Source: Magnetospirillum gryphiswaldense MSR-1 v2 (GTDB taxonomy: Bacteria > Pseudomonadota > Alphaproteobacteria > Rhodospirillales > Magnetospirillaceae). Taken from it: DNA of 64,000 nucleotides. Under the pieces are notes generated by a model that was given only the letters and a program-made list of their open reading frames with translations, had not been told where the DNA came from and ran no database searches. The position numbers and the translations under genes were made by a program. The stretch spans positions 2,898,501 to 2,962,500 of the forward strand of contig NC_023065.1 of NCBI RefSeq assembly GCF_000513295.1, written 5' to 3'. This document shows, piece by piece, positions 17,301-25,528 of this stretch (the first letter of the stretch is position 1; the number at the start of each line of letters is the position of its first letter).

Positions 17301-20300
17301 GCATCGATGGTGGCATAGGCGCTGCCGTCGATATCCAAGGTGTCGTCGCCGCTGCCCAAAGTGGCCTGGCTGTTCAGGTTGCCACCGACCTTGACCTCAT
17401 CCGCACCCGAACCGGTGGTGATGGAAGCATTGGCCGCACCGCCGATTTCCAGACGGTTGTCGCCGTTGCCCAGATCGATCCTACCGTTCAACTCGTCGCC
17501 GATGCGCACGGTATCGTTGCCGGAGCCGGTGGTGACCGAGGCGTTAACATCGCCGCCCACGTCCAGGGCGTTGGTGCCATTGCCCAGATCGACATTGGCA
17601 TTGACGTCGCGACCGACGCTCAGTTGATCGTCGCCGTTGCCGATATTGATGCTGGCGTTGACGTCGCGACCGACGCTGACCAGATCGTCCACATTGCCGT
17701 TGTTGGTCAGCGACGAATTCAGGTCACTGCCGTAATTGGTGGTGGTGGCCCGCGAGGTCGGATCTTCCATGTCGGCAAGACCGGCCATGGGGTTTTCGCC
17801 CTCGATCACCGTGGCGTCACCGATGTTCAACCTCAGGGCCGGGCCCTGGGCCGACATATCGATGTTGTCGCCGTCGTCGCCCGCGACCGGGCCTTGGTTG
17901 TCGGACACATCGGCCAGATCCAATGTGGCGGTGCCGGAGGTGGTACCGCCCTGACCGTCGCTGACCGTGTAGGTGAAGGTCACGTCACCATGATAATCCG
18001 CCGCCGGGGTGAAGGTGATGGTGCCGTCGCCGTTATCGACGATGGTGCCGTGATCGGCGCTGATATTGGCCGCCGACAAGGTGTCGCCATCCACGTCGGT
18101 AGCATTGCCCAGCAGGTCTTCCTTGCTGATGATCACCGCTTGGTCTTCCAGGCTGTCGCCCAGATCGACGGTGCCGGACACCACCGGGCCGTCATTGACA
18201 GCGGTCACGTCCAAGGTAGCGGTGCCCGAGGCGGTGCCGCCCTGGCCATCGCTGACCGTGTAGCTGAAGGTCACGTCACCGTTGTAATTGGCATCGGGGA
18301 CAAAGGTGATGGTGCCGTTGCCATTGTCGATGATGGTGCCGTGATCGGCGCTGATATTGGCCGCCGCCAGGGCATCACCGTCCACATCCGAGGCGTTTTC
18401 CACCAGATCGGACTTGCTGATGATGATCCGCTGATCCTCGGTGCCGGTGCCCAGATCGACACCCATGGTGACCACCGGGGCATCGTTGGTGGGATCGACG
18501 GTGATGGTCAGGCTTTGGGTATAGACGTTGCCTTCGCCGTCGGTCAGCTGCACCTGGAAGCTGTCGGTGCCGTTCCAGTTGGCATTGTCGGCGGTGAAGC
18601 TGAAGCTGCCGTCGGCATTGACGGTCAGGCTGCCATGATGATCGCCGCCGGCAACCACCGCGAACGAGACGATGCCGCCATCGGCGTCGCTGGCCTCGAT
18701 CTGACCGGTGACCACGGTGGCCGCATTGGTGGTGCTTTCGTCGCCCTCGCCGCCGGTGACGCTGATTTCGGCGGCGTTGTCCACATCGGCGACCGAGACG
18801 GTGAACGGCTCGGTGGTGGCGGTGGCGCCGCTTTCGTCGGTGGCGGTCACCTGGATCTGGAAGGCGCCCACGTCGGAATTATCCGGGGTACCGGACAATT
18901 GACCGGTGGCGGCGTCGAACTCCACCCAATCGGGGGTGGGAATGACATTGCCGTCGGCATCCAGGAAGGTCAGGCCATAGGTCAGGCTGTCGCCCAAGGC
19001 GATGTCGGCGTCGGTAAAGAAGTCCGACACGTCCAGGGCAAAGGCCTGATCCTCGGTGGCGGCCTGGTCGACCACCGCCGCTTCCACCACGTCGGGCGGG
19101 CTGTTGAGGTTGATGGGGGTCCCGTTCACCTCGACCGACAGGCCTTCCATATTGGTGACCTGCAGGCCGCCCAGGCTGTCGAAGGTGAAGCTTTGACCGG
19201 CATTGGCCGGGTCCGAAGCGAAAGCGTTGAATTCCAGCAATTCGTCGCGCACCGCTTCGGTGTACTGACCGGCAGTCAGTTCCACCCGCAGGGTATCGGT
19301 GCCCGAACCGCCGTCGACCACGTCGCCCGCCGATTCGTCCTTGTCAACGATGATGGTGTCGTTGCCGTCGCCACCCAGCAGCACGTCGTCGCCGGCGCCC
19401 GCGTTCAGGGTGTCGTTGCCAGTGCCGCCGATCAGGGTGTCATCCCCCGCCGACGACCACAGCACGTCGTTGCCGGAACCGCCATCGATGGTGACGTTGC
19501 CGTAATCGAAGCGATCACTGGTCAGATCGACCACGTCATTGCCGGCCCCGGCATCGATCACTTCGATACCGTCCAGGCGGGCGCCGCCGCTGGCCGCGTC
19601 CAGGAAGATGGCGTCGTTACCGGACGAAGCCACCAGGGTGTCGACACCCTCGCCGCCGATGACGGTGTCATCCAGCTGGTTCATGCCGCCAACGCTGACC
19701 ACATCCTGGGTGCCGCTGGTGGATTTGTCGCCCACATCCTTGGCCCCGGTTCCGCCGCCCCAGGTGCCGTCCTCGCCAGCCGCCATGGTGAAGACATCGT
19801 TGCCGGCGCCGCCATTCAGAACGTCGGTGCCCGCACCGCCGCTGATGGTGTCGTTGCCGCCACCGCCGAAGACGGTGTCGTCGCCGGTGCCGCCGGACAG
19901 CACGTCATTGCCGTCGGCTGCGCTGCCGGTGAAGGACACATGCAGGCTGTCGCTGGACAGTTCCACATCGGTGCCGTCGGTGGTGCTCACCGACACGCCC
20001 AGGTCGAAGCCGTCGGCATCCACCTGAGTCACGGTCAGTTGCAGGCCGTCCAGGTCTTCCACCGACAAGGTCCAGGTGCCGTCGCCATTATCGGTGCCCG
20101 CCGACAGGCTGGCCCCCTCGGGCACGCCCGAGATGGTGACCGACGACAGGGATTCCGAGGAATCCAGGGTGCTGATGTCGATATTAAGGTCGGTGGTGTA
20201 GCTGCCGGCACTGGCGCCGACGCTGTCACCATAGATGGTGTCGTTGCCGGCACCGCCATTGACCACGTCGTTACCGGAGCCGCCGATCAGGCTGTCGGCA

Positions 20301-23300
20301 CCGCTGGTGCCGGTGATGGTGTCGTTGCTGCCATCGCCCAGATTGATGCTGGCATCCTGGGTGTCGATGGCGGCGCCATCGGCCTGAGCCGCCACATTCA
20401 CCGTCACCTGCTGTTCGGTCACGCCGCCATTGGCGTCGGTGGTGCGCACGGTGAAGGTATCGGTACCGCTCCAATCGTTGTCGGCAGCGGTAAAGGTGTA
20501 GGTGCCATCAGCGTTGAGCACGACCGCGCCATGCTCGCCCTGACCGACCACTTCCATGCTGACCGCGCCATCCACATCGGTGGCGGTGATGGTACCGGTC
20601 ACCACGCTGGCCGCGTCGGAAGTGCTTTCCAAGCCGCTGCCGCCGCTGGCGGTGATCACCGCTTCGTCTTCCACGGCGGTGACATCGATGCTGGCGGTCG
20701 CCGGGGTGGCGATGCCAGTGTCGGTGACCACGTCGTAGGTGACGTCGATGGTACCGTTGAAATCAGCCGGCGGGGTGTAGCTGTAGGTGCCGTCGCCGTT
20801 ATCAACCAGCTCGACGCCGTTGATCTTGACGTTGTCCACCGAAAGCGCGTTGTCCACATCCGACGCATTGGCCAGCAAGTCGCTGGCGGCAATGGTGATG
20901 ACGCCCGAATCCTCGGTCACGTCGCCCAGATCCACCGGGCCGCTGACAACTGTGGCGTCATCCACGGCGGTGACATCGATGCTGGCGGTCGCCGGGGTGG
21001 CGATGCCAGTATCGGTGACCACGTCGTAGGTGACGTCGATCTGACCGTTGAAATCAGCCGGCGGGGTGTAGCTGTAGGTGCCGTCGCCGTTATCAACCAG
21101 CTCGACGCCGTTGATCTTGACGTTGTCCACCGAAAGCGCGTTATCCACGTCGGACGCATTGGCCAGCAAGTCACTGGCGCTGATGGTGATGACGCCCGAA
21201 TCCTCGTCCACGGCGCCCAGATCGACCGGAGCGCTGACCATCGTGGCGTCATCCACGGCGGTGACATCGATGCTGGCGGTCGCCGGGGTGGCGATGCCGT
21301 CATCGGTGACCACGTCGTAGGTGACGTCGATCTGACCGTTGAAATTGGCCGGCGGGGTGTAGCTGTAGGTGCCGTCGCCATTGTCAACCAGCTCGACGCC
21401 GTTGATCTTGACGTTGTCCACCGAAAGCGCGTTGTCCACATCCGACGCATTGGCCAGCAAGTCGCTGGCGGCAATGGTGATGACGCCCGAATCCTCGGTC
21501 ACGTCGCCCAGATCCACCGGGCCACTGACAACTGTGGCGTCATCCACGGCGGTGACGTCGATGCTGGCGGTCGCCGGGGTGGCGATGCCGGTGTCGGTGA
21601 CCACGTCGTAGGTGACGTCGATGGTACCGTTGAAATCAGCCGGCGGGGTGTAGCTGTAGGTGCCGTCGCCATTGTCAACCAGCTCGACGCCGTTGATCTT
21701 GACGTTGTCCACCGAAAGCGCGTTGTCCACGTCGGACGCATTGGCCAACAAGTCTTCGGCGCTGATGGTGATAACGCCCGAACCCTCGTCCACGGCGCCC
21801 AGATCGACCGGAGCGCTGACCATTGTGGCGTCATCCACGGCGGTGACATCGATGCTGGCGGTCGCCGGGGTGGCGATGCCGTCATCGGTGACCACGTCGT
21901 AGGTGACGTCGATGGTACCGTTGAAATTGGCCGGCGGGGTGTAGCTGTAGGTGCCGTCGCCGTTATCAACCAGCTCGACACCGTTGATCTTGACGTTGTC
22001 CACCGAAAGCGCGTTGTCCACGTCGGACGCCTTGGCCAGCAAGTCGTCGGCGCTGATGGTGATGACGCCCGTATCCTCGGTCACGTCGCCCAGATCGACC
22101 GAACCGGTCACCACGGTGGCGTCATCGCTGCCGTTGATGGTGACGCTGACATCCTGCGGCGCGCTGGCGGCAGTACCATCCCAGGCGACCACCTGGAAGC
22201 TGTCGGTGACGCTGTCGCCGTCATTGAGGCTGTTGAGGCCATCGGCGGCGGTGAAGGTGTACTGGCCGGTTTCGCTGTCGATGGTCACCGAGCCGTTCTC
22301 GGTCGCCAAGGTGGTGACGCGGTCGCCGTTCTCGTCCACCAGATAATAGCTGACCGTATCGCCGGCATCCACGTCCGAGCCGGCGATGGCGCCCTCGGCA
22401 CTGCCGTCCTCGCTCATGGTCAGGCTGCTGGTGGCGGTTTCAACCACCGGGCCGTCATTGCTGCCGGTGATGGTCACCGACACATTCTGCGGCTCGCTGA
22501 TGGACGTGCCGTCGCTGGCCGCCACCTGGAACGCATCGCTGGCGCTTTGATTGTCGTCCAGCGTCGCCGCGTTGTCGTTGGGGGTGAAGGTGTATTCGCC
22601 AGTGGCCGGATCGACCACCACGGTGCCGTAATCGGTTTCCAACTGGCCGACCAACTCGCCGGTGGCCGGGTCGACGATACCATAGGTCAGGGTGTCGCCA
22701 TCGGCGTCGCTGGCATCCAGGTCGCCGGTGCCGATGCCATCCTGGCCGACGGTCAGGTCGACTTCGCTCGGGCTGTCCAGTTGGGCGGCATCTTCGACCG
22801 CATTCACATCGATGCTGGCGGTCGCCGGGGTGGCGATGCCGGCGTCGGTGACCACGTCGTAGGTGACGTCGATCTGACCGTTGAAATTGGCCGGCGGGGT
22901 GTAGCTGTAGGTGCCGTCGCCATTATCAACCAGCTCGACGCCGTTGATCTTGACGTTATCCACCGAAAGCGCGTTGTCCACGTCCGACGCATTGGCCAGC
23001 AAGTCGCTGGCGGCAATGGTGATGACGCCCGAATCCTCGTCCACGGCGCCCAGATCGACCGGAGCGCTGACCATCGTGGCGTCATCCACGGCGGTGACAT
23101 CGATGCTGGCGGTCGCCGGGGTGGCGATGCCGGTATCGGTGACCACGTCGTAGGTGACGTCGATCTGACCGTTGAAATTGGCCGGCGGGGTGTAGCTGTA
23201 GGTGCCATCGCCATTGTCAACCAGCTCGACGCCGTTGATCTTGACGTTGTCCACCGAAAGCGCGTTGTCCACATCCGACGCATTGGCCAGCAAGTCGCTG

Positions 23301-25432
23301 GCGGCAATGGTGATGACGCCCGAATCCTCGGTCACGGCGCCCAGATCGACCGGAGCACTGACCATCGTGGCGTCATCCACGGCGGTGACATCGATGCTGG
23401 CGGTCGCCGGGGTGGCGATGCCGGTGTCGGTGACCACGTCGTAGGTGACGTCGATGGTACCGTTGAAATCAGCCGGCGGGGTGTAGCTGTAGGTGCCGTC
23501 GCCGTTATCAACCAGCTCGACGCCGTTGATCTTGACGTTGTCCACCGAAAGCGCGTTGTCCACGTCCGACGCATTGGCCAGCAAGTCGCTGGCGGCAATG
23601 GTGATGACGCCCGAATCCTCGGTCACGTCGCCCAGATCGACCGGAGCACTGACCATCGTGGCGTCGTCAACGGCGCCCACATTGACCTCGACCACCTGTT
23701 CGGTGACGGCGCCCTGGGCATCGGTGATACGCACGGTAAAGGTGTCGGTGCCGTTCCAATTGGCATCGGAGGCGACAAAGCTATAGGTGCCGTTGCTGTT
23801 CAACGTCACCGTGCCGTGCTGGGCATCGCCGACCAGTTCAAGGGTCGAAGCGGCGCCCTGATTGTCCACATCGTCCACACCGATGGAGCCGGTGATCACC
23901 GTATCTTCGTCGCCCGAACCGCCGGCAAGGGTGACTTGCGGGGCGTCATCCACATTGGCGACATTCAGATTCATGGTGTTGGTGAGGGTGGACCCATCGG
24001 CGCTGGTCACCGTGTAGGTGACGGTATCGCTGCCGAAATAGTTGTCACTCGGCTGATAGGTGAAGGTGCCGTCGCCATTGTCGATGACCGAACCATGGGC
24101 CGGCTGCTCGAAGCTGATGGTGACCGGGCTGCCGTCGGGATCGGTGGCGTCGATGGCGAAGCGCAGGCTGCTGTCTTCCTGCATTTCCACCGGATTGGGG
24201 ACCGCCACCAAGGTGGGGTCGTTGTCGCCGGGCAGGTCGATCAGGATGCCATTGTCGACGACGGCATCGTCGGTGGCGTTGACGGTGATGGTCACCGGCA
24301 CTTCGGTGGCGCCGCCCTGATCGTCATAGACCTTGACGGTGAAGGTTTCGCTGCCGTTCCAGTTGGGATTATCGGCAACGAAGGTGAAGGTGCCGTCGGC
24401 ATTGACGGTCAAGCTGCCGGGATGATCGCCGGCCACCACTTCGTAGCCGATGATGGCGCCGTCCACGTCGGTGGCCGAGATGGAACCGGTCACCGTGGTC
24501 GCGGCACCAGTGGTGCTTTCATCACCGACACCGCCGGTGACGCTGACCACCGCCGCGTCGTCGACGTTGGCGATGTTCAGTTCGACCACTTGGCTGACCG
24601 TATTGCCCTCGTCGTCGGTGACGAAGACGGTGAAGCTGTCGGTGCCGAAATAATCGGCATCCGGGCGATATTCGTAGGTGCCGTCGCCGTTGACGATGAT
24701 GACGCCGTTGGCGGGCTCGCTGAAATTGATCACCACGGCGCCGCCATCGGGATCGCTGGCATCGACGCCGAAGGTCAGGTTCTGATCTTCCGTCCAATCA
24801 ATGGGGGTGGGAACCGGCACCAGCGAGGGATCGTTGTCGCCGGGGATGTCGATGCGGATACCGCCAATCGTCGGCTGGCTGTCGACAAAGGTCTCGTCCA
24901 GCACTGCCTCGGGCACGACCTCGATGATTTCTTCGGTGACGAGTTCGGGGGCGCCTTCATCGGCGACCACCGCGGCCTCAGAGTCCGTGATCGCCGCGAC
25001 CCCCTCGCCAAAGATGATGTTCTGCGCGGACAGATCTTCTTGAATGTCCATATTGACGGAGGTGTCGATGATCTCGCCCGCCGGGGCGGTTCCTTCGGCA
25101 GCCATGGGCGCCACCTCAGGGGTTTCCACCGGAGCGGGCGGCGCCTGCTCGACGACGATTTCCTCGGTCTGGATCAGGCCGGCCTGAACCTGCAGGCCTT
25201 CCTGCACCTGGTTGCCCGAACCAGAGCCCTGGTGAATGGTGGCCAAGCCCCCCATGGCGGCATCGCTGACATCGACGTTGCGCACCAGATTAAGCCGGGA
25301 TTCGCCCAGGCTTTGATTGCCGACGTCGGACAGGACCGTCAGATCGTCCAGTGCCTGCTGCGCATTCTCGGACGGAGCGGCGTTGGTATTCGCATTCTCT
25401 TCCGGGGCGTCGTTCAGGTTTTCGTCAGCCAT
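14357..25432 (-). CDS. Giant tandem-repeat RTX adhesin-like protein, 3,691 aa
   Basis: Very large acidic secreted protein with no Sec signal. Layout by residue: 1-215 unique, acidic, Gln/Glu/Ala-rich; 215-585 cadherin/VCBS-like modules with the recurring pattern NGDGTYxYxPxxxYxGxDxF; 588-878 three near-identical 97-aa modules; 879-1101 two VCBS-type modules; 1102-1586 five more of the 97-aa modules; about 1690-2080 RTX nonapeptides (GGSGND, GGAGND); then a dystroglycan-type and further tandem-95 modules. Residues 2590-2779 are ten 19-residue repeats, about 3138-3177 is a His/Gly/Ser linker, and from there to the end are more RTX arrays. The C terminus (FDNIEQIKW) fits a type I secretion signal. 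Calcium-dependent folding outside the cell and adhesion are the family expectation. The ATG at 25432 has AGGAG 6 nt upstream. No HlyB/HlyD genes are in the window. Confidence 0.92.
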   Translation of the reverse strand: MADENLNDAPEENANTNAAPSENAQQALDDLTVLSDVGNQSLGESRLNLVRNVDVSDAAMGGLATIHQGSGSGNQVQEGLQVQAGLIQTEEIVVEQAPPAPVETPEVAPMAAEGTAPAGEIIDTSVNMDIQEDLSAQNIIFGEGVAAITDSEAAVVADEGAPELVTEEIIEVVPEAVLDETFVDSQPTIGGIRIDIPGDNDPSLVPVPTPIDWTEDQNLTFGVDASDPDGGAVVINFSEPANGVIIVNGDGTYEYRPDADYFGTDSFTVFVTDDEGNTVSQVVELNIANVDDAAVVSVTGGVGDESTTGAATTVTGSISATDVDGAIIGYEVVAGDHPGSLTVNADGTFTFVADNPNWNGSETFTVKVYDDQGGATEVPVTITVNATDDAVVDNGILIDLPGDNDPTLVAVPNPVEMQEDSSLRFAIDATDPDGSPVTISFEQPAHGSVIDNGDGTFTYQPSDNYFGSDTVTYTVTSADGSTLTNTMNLNVANVDDAPQVTLAGGSGDEDTVITGSIGVDDVDNQGAASTLELVGDAQHGTVTLNSNGTYSFVASDANWNGTDTFTVRITDAQGAVTEQVVEVNVGAVDDATMVSAPVDLGDVTEDSGVITIAASDLLANASDVDNALSVDNVKINGVELVDNGDGTYSYTPPADFNGTIDVTYDVVTDTGIATPATASIDVTAVDDATMVSAPVDLGAVTEDSGVITIAASDLLANASDVDNALSVDNVKINGVELVDNGDGTYSYTPPANFNGQIDVTYDVVTDTGIATPATASIDVTAVDDATMVSAPVDLGAVDEDSGVITIAASDLLANASDVDNALSVDNVKINGVELVDNGDGTYSYTPPANFNGQIDVTYDVVTDAGIATPATASIDVNAVEDAAQLDSPSEVDLTVGQDGIGTGDLDASDADGDTLTYGIVDPATGELVGQLETDYGTVVVDPATGEYTFTPNDNAATLDDNQSASDAFQVAASDGTSISEPQNVSVTITGSNDGPVVETATSSLTMSEDGSAEGAIAGSDVDAGDTVSYYLVDENGDRVTTLATENGSVTIDSETGQYTFTAADGLNSLNDGDSVTDSFQVVAWDGTAASAPQDVSVTINGSDDATVVTGSVDLGDVTEDTGVITISADDLLAKASDVDNALSVDNVKINGVELVDNGDGTYSYTPPANFNGTIDVTYDVVTDDGIATPATASIDVTAVDDATMVSAPVDLGAVDEGSGVITISAEDLLANASDVDNALSVDNVKINGVELVDNGDGTYSYTPPADFNGTIDVTYDVVTDTGIATPATASIDVTAVDDATVVSGPVDLGDVTEDSGVITIAASDLLANASDVDNALSVDNVKINGVELVDNGDGTYSYTPPANFNGQIDVTYDVVTDDGIATPATASIDVTAVDDATMVSAPVDLGAVDEDSGVITISASDLLANASDVDNALSVDNVKINGVELVDNGDGTYSYTPPADFNGQIDVTYDVVTDTGIATPATASIDVTAVDDATVVSGPVDLGDVTEDSGVITIAASDLLANASDVDNALSVDNVKINGVELVDNGDGTYSYTPPADFNGTIDVTYDVVTDTGIATPATASIDVTAVEDEAVITASGGSGLESTSDAASVVTGTITATDVDGAVSMEVVGQGEHGAVVLNADGTYTFTAADNDWSGTDTFTVRTTDANGGVTEQQVTVNVAAQADGAAIDTQDASINLGDGSNDTITGTSGADSLIGGSGNDVVNGGAGNDTIYGDSVGASAGSYTTDLNIDISTLDSSESLSSVTISGVPEGASLSAGTDNGDGTWTLSVEDLDGLQLTVTQVDADGFDLGVSVSTTDGTDVELSSDSLHVSFTGSAADGNDVLSGGTGDDTVFGGGGNDTISGGAGTDVLNGGAGNDVFTMAAGEDGTWGGGTGAKDVGDKSTSGTQDVVSVGGMNQLDDTVIGGEGVDTLVASSGNDAIFLDAASGGARLDGIEVIDAGAGNDVVDLTSDRFDYGNVTIDGGSGNDVLWSSAGDDTLIGGTGNDTLNAGAGDDVLLGGDGNDTIIVDKDESAGDVVDGGSGTDTLRVELTAGQYTEAVRDELLEFNAFASDPANAGQSFTFDSLGGLQVTNMEGLSVEVNGTPINLNSPPDVVEAAVVDQAATEDQAFALDVSDFFTDADIALGDSLTYGLTFLDADGNVIPTPDWVEFDAATGQLSGTPDNSDVGAFQIQVTATDESGATATTEPFTVSVADVDNAAEISVTGGEGDESTTNAATVVTGQIEASDADGGIVSFAVVAGGDHHGSLTVNADGSFSFTADNANWNGTDSFQVQLTDGEGNVYTQSLTITVDPTNDAPVVTMGVDLGTGTEDQRIIISKSDLVENASDVDGDALAAANISADHGTIIDNGNGTITFVPDANYNGDVTFSYTVSDGQGGTASGTATLDVTAVNDGPVVSGTVDLGDSLEDQAVIISKEDLLGNATDVDGDTLSAANISADHGTIVDNGDGTITFTPAADYHGDVTFTYTVSDGQGGTTSGTATLDLADVSDNQGPVAGDDGDNIDMSAQGPALRLNIGDATVIEGENPMAGLADMEDPTSRATTTNYGSDLNSSLTNNGNVDDLVSVGRDVNASINIGNGDDQLSVGRDVNANVDLGNGTNALDVGGDVNASVTTGSGNDTVRIGDELNGRIDLGNGDNRLEIGGAANASITTGSGADEVKVGGNLNSQATLGSGDDTLDIDGSAYATIDAGSGNDIVTIGNDVSSNITLGAGDDILQVTDDVWATIDAGSGDDTVSLGGDISGKVDMGAGNDHLTITGQNLWSTVTGGSGTDSIELTGVTKAQWDANTNNIQGYVKDFENIKFSDGRVIGDASAFEGNGGGESDTYEYPIEVTATLTDTDGSESLSAVTLTNIPAGATVMLGDQVLTAGNDGSYSVNVTSGSTVTLTVVSDGPLDLSGVTASVTSTEANGGDTATTTLVGEGSNAGEAAQEGIHVAEDGSIVINGSNLLANDSDADGDTLTIVSVGDAEHGSVTLNPDGTISFVPDANYQGETSFTYTVSDGQGGTSTATVNLTVDSDGINENVSYTIDADIGDVTGAANTSTDYDGSGSASSSTVTGTSGNDSKYGGAGNDTVDGGAGNDKLYGGSGNDSVIGGSGTDTLYGGSGNDHLSDGTEAVAGGSSGGSGGGHGSHGGSGGGHGHGHGSSGGSSGGSSANTGSNDTMFGGSGNDVISGGGGNDKLYGDGATEGSGGYLYADLDISGGASDGSSVTYTIAGLEAGVQLVQDGVVLSADANGVYTLDDVAGLELKIPDNGSLTDIDFTVGLLDANGQQVASDTVTMDVSDFAGLGSGDGNDTLSGGSGTDTLFGGGGDDVLVYSADQVSDRNDADYQDQGGAARDGTDHTVDSNGLNDTLDTYIGGSGHDTLTMSDGNDAIWIGNVQGVEVIQAGAGNDVVDMNYSDGTSYGDLTVDGGSGNDAIFTNDGDDVLIGGSGTNYLSGNAGNDTFIGGSGSDAMHGGAGTDTVDYSDSATGVNVYLGAGDGNGYSGSGGVGNSGDAQGDTYSGIENVVGSAHNDYVYGSASGSVADLGAGNDTFDNTEVSSVVKSDTVDGGAGNDTIWTGNGDDTLIGGAGDDQLYGEAGSDTFLFDFGSGHDTVNGGGGSWTDTLDFSDAVGQTFVITTDSGESWTIQVDGENHGTLDIGDNASGEVHLNTANGETVVDFDNIEQIKW
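15902..16020 (-). other. His/Gly/Ser-rich linker within the giant protein
   Basis: About 40 residues consisting almost only of Gly, Ser and His, with the sub-pattern GGGHGSHGG and the run HGHGHG. It separates the tandem-95 region from the C-terminal RTX arrays. It may act as a flexible hinge, and the histidines could bind transition metals; both are inferences from composition. Confidence 0.7.
17096..17665 (-). repeat. Ten tandem 19-residue (57-nt) repeats in the giant protein
   Basis: Exactly 570 nt, ten units of 57 nt with no length variation. The consensus is about DVNASIxxGSGNDxLxIGG, seen for example as DVNASINIGNGDDQLSVGR and DISGKVDMGAGNDHLTITG. Nucleotide identity between units is only moderate, so the repeat is old and conserved at protein level. 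The GxGxD core resembles RTX, but the period is 19 and not 9, which fits a beta-solenoid with one long coil per repeat. A degenerate 20-residue unit follows. Confidence 0.88.
20675..22129 (-). repeat. Five tandem 291-nt modules (block A) in the giant gene
   Basis: Five consecutive copies of a 97-aa module (VDLGxVTEDSGVITIAASDL, then NVKINGVELVDNGDGTYSY and more), each exactly 291 nt and nearly identical at DNA level. Variable positions are few and reused in combinations: D or A after LG; TE or DE; NFNG or DFNG followed by T or Q; TDTG or TDDG. The pattern suggests recent amplification with gene-conversion-like mixing. Confidence 0.93.
22799..23671 (-). repeat. Three tandem 291-nt modules (block B) in the giant gene
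   Basis: Three more copies of the same 97-aa module as in the block at 20675-22129, separated from it by 669 nt that encode two unrelated VCBS-type modules. Same reading frame and same 291-nt length. The third copy ends in IDVNA instead of IDVTA. Short-read assemblies could collapse or miscount these copies. Confidence 0.93.
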
Positions 25433-25447
25433 GTCATGCTCCTGGGC

Positions 25448-25480
25448 AAAAAAAATCCCGGGCGCAATGCGCTCCGGGAT
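25448..25480 (-). terminator. Intrinsic terminator between uvrB and the giant gene
   Basis: On the minus strand, ATCCCGG-A-GCGC, loop ATT, GCGCCCGGGAT followed by eight T residues: an 11-bp stem with one bulged A. It lies 49 nt after the uvrB stop and ends 15 nt before the giant gene's ATG. It most simply ends the uvrB transcript. A TATGAT hexamer lies upstream of it on the same strand, so a transcript of the giant gene could also have to pass through it. Confidence 0.85.
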
Positions 25481-25528
25481 CATTCACCTATCATATTGGA
25501 TTAAATTTTATGCGGAATCCAGTGGATT

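Noticed and set aside
20675-23671. CRISPR-like array from regularly spaced repeats
   Set aside because: The units are 291 nt, contiguous without spacers, and lie in frame inside a coding sequence.
25433-25483. Longer N terminus for the giant protein starting at 25483
   Set aside because: The extra codons are the terminator hairpin itself; ATG 25432 has a good AGGAG site.
14420-25504. An 11-kb stop-free frame on the plus strand, antisense to the giant gene
   Set aside because: Its codons are the exact complements of the giant gene's codons, so it stays open simply because the giant gene never uses TTA, CTA or TCA codons. The translation is not protein-like, and no ribosome site or family match supports it.
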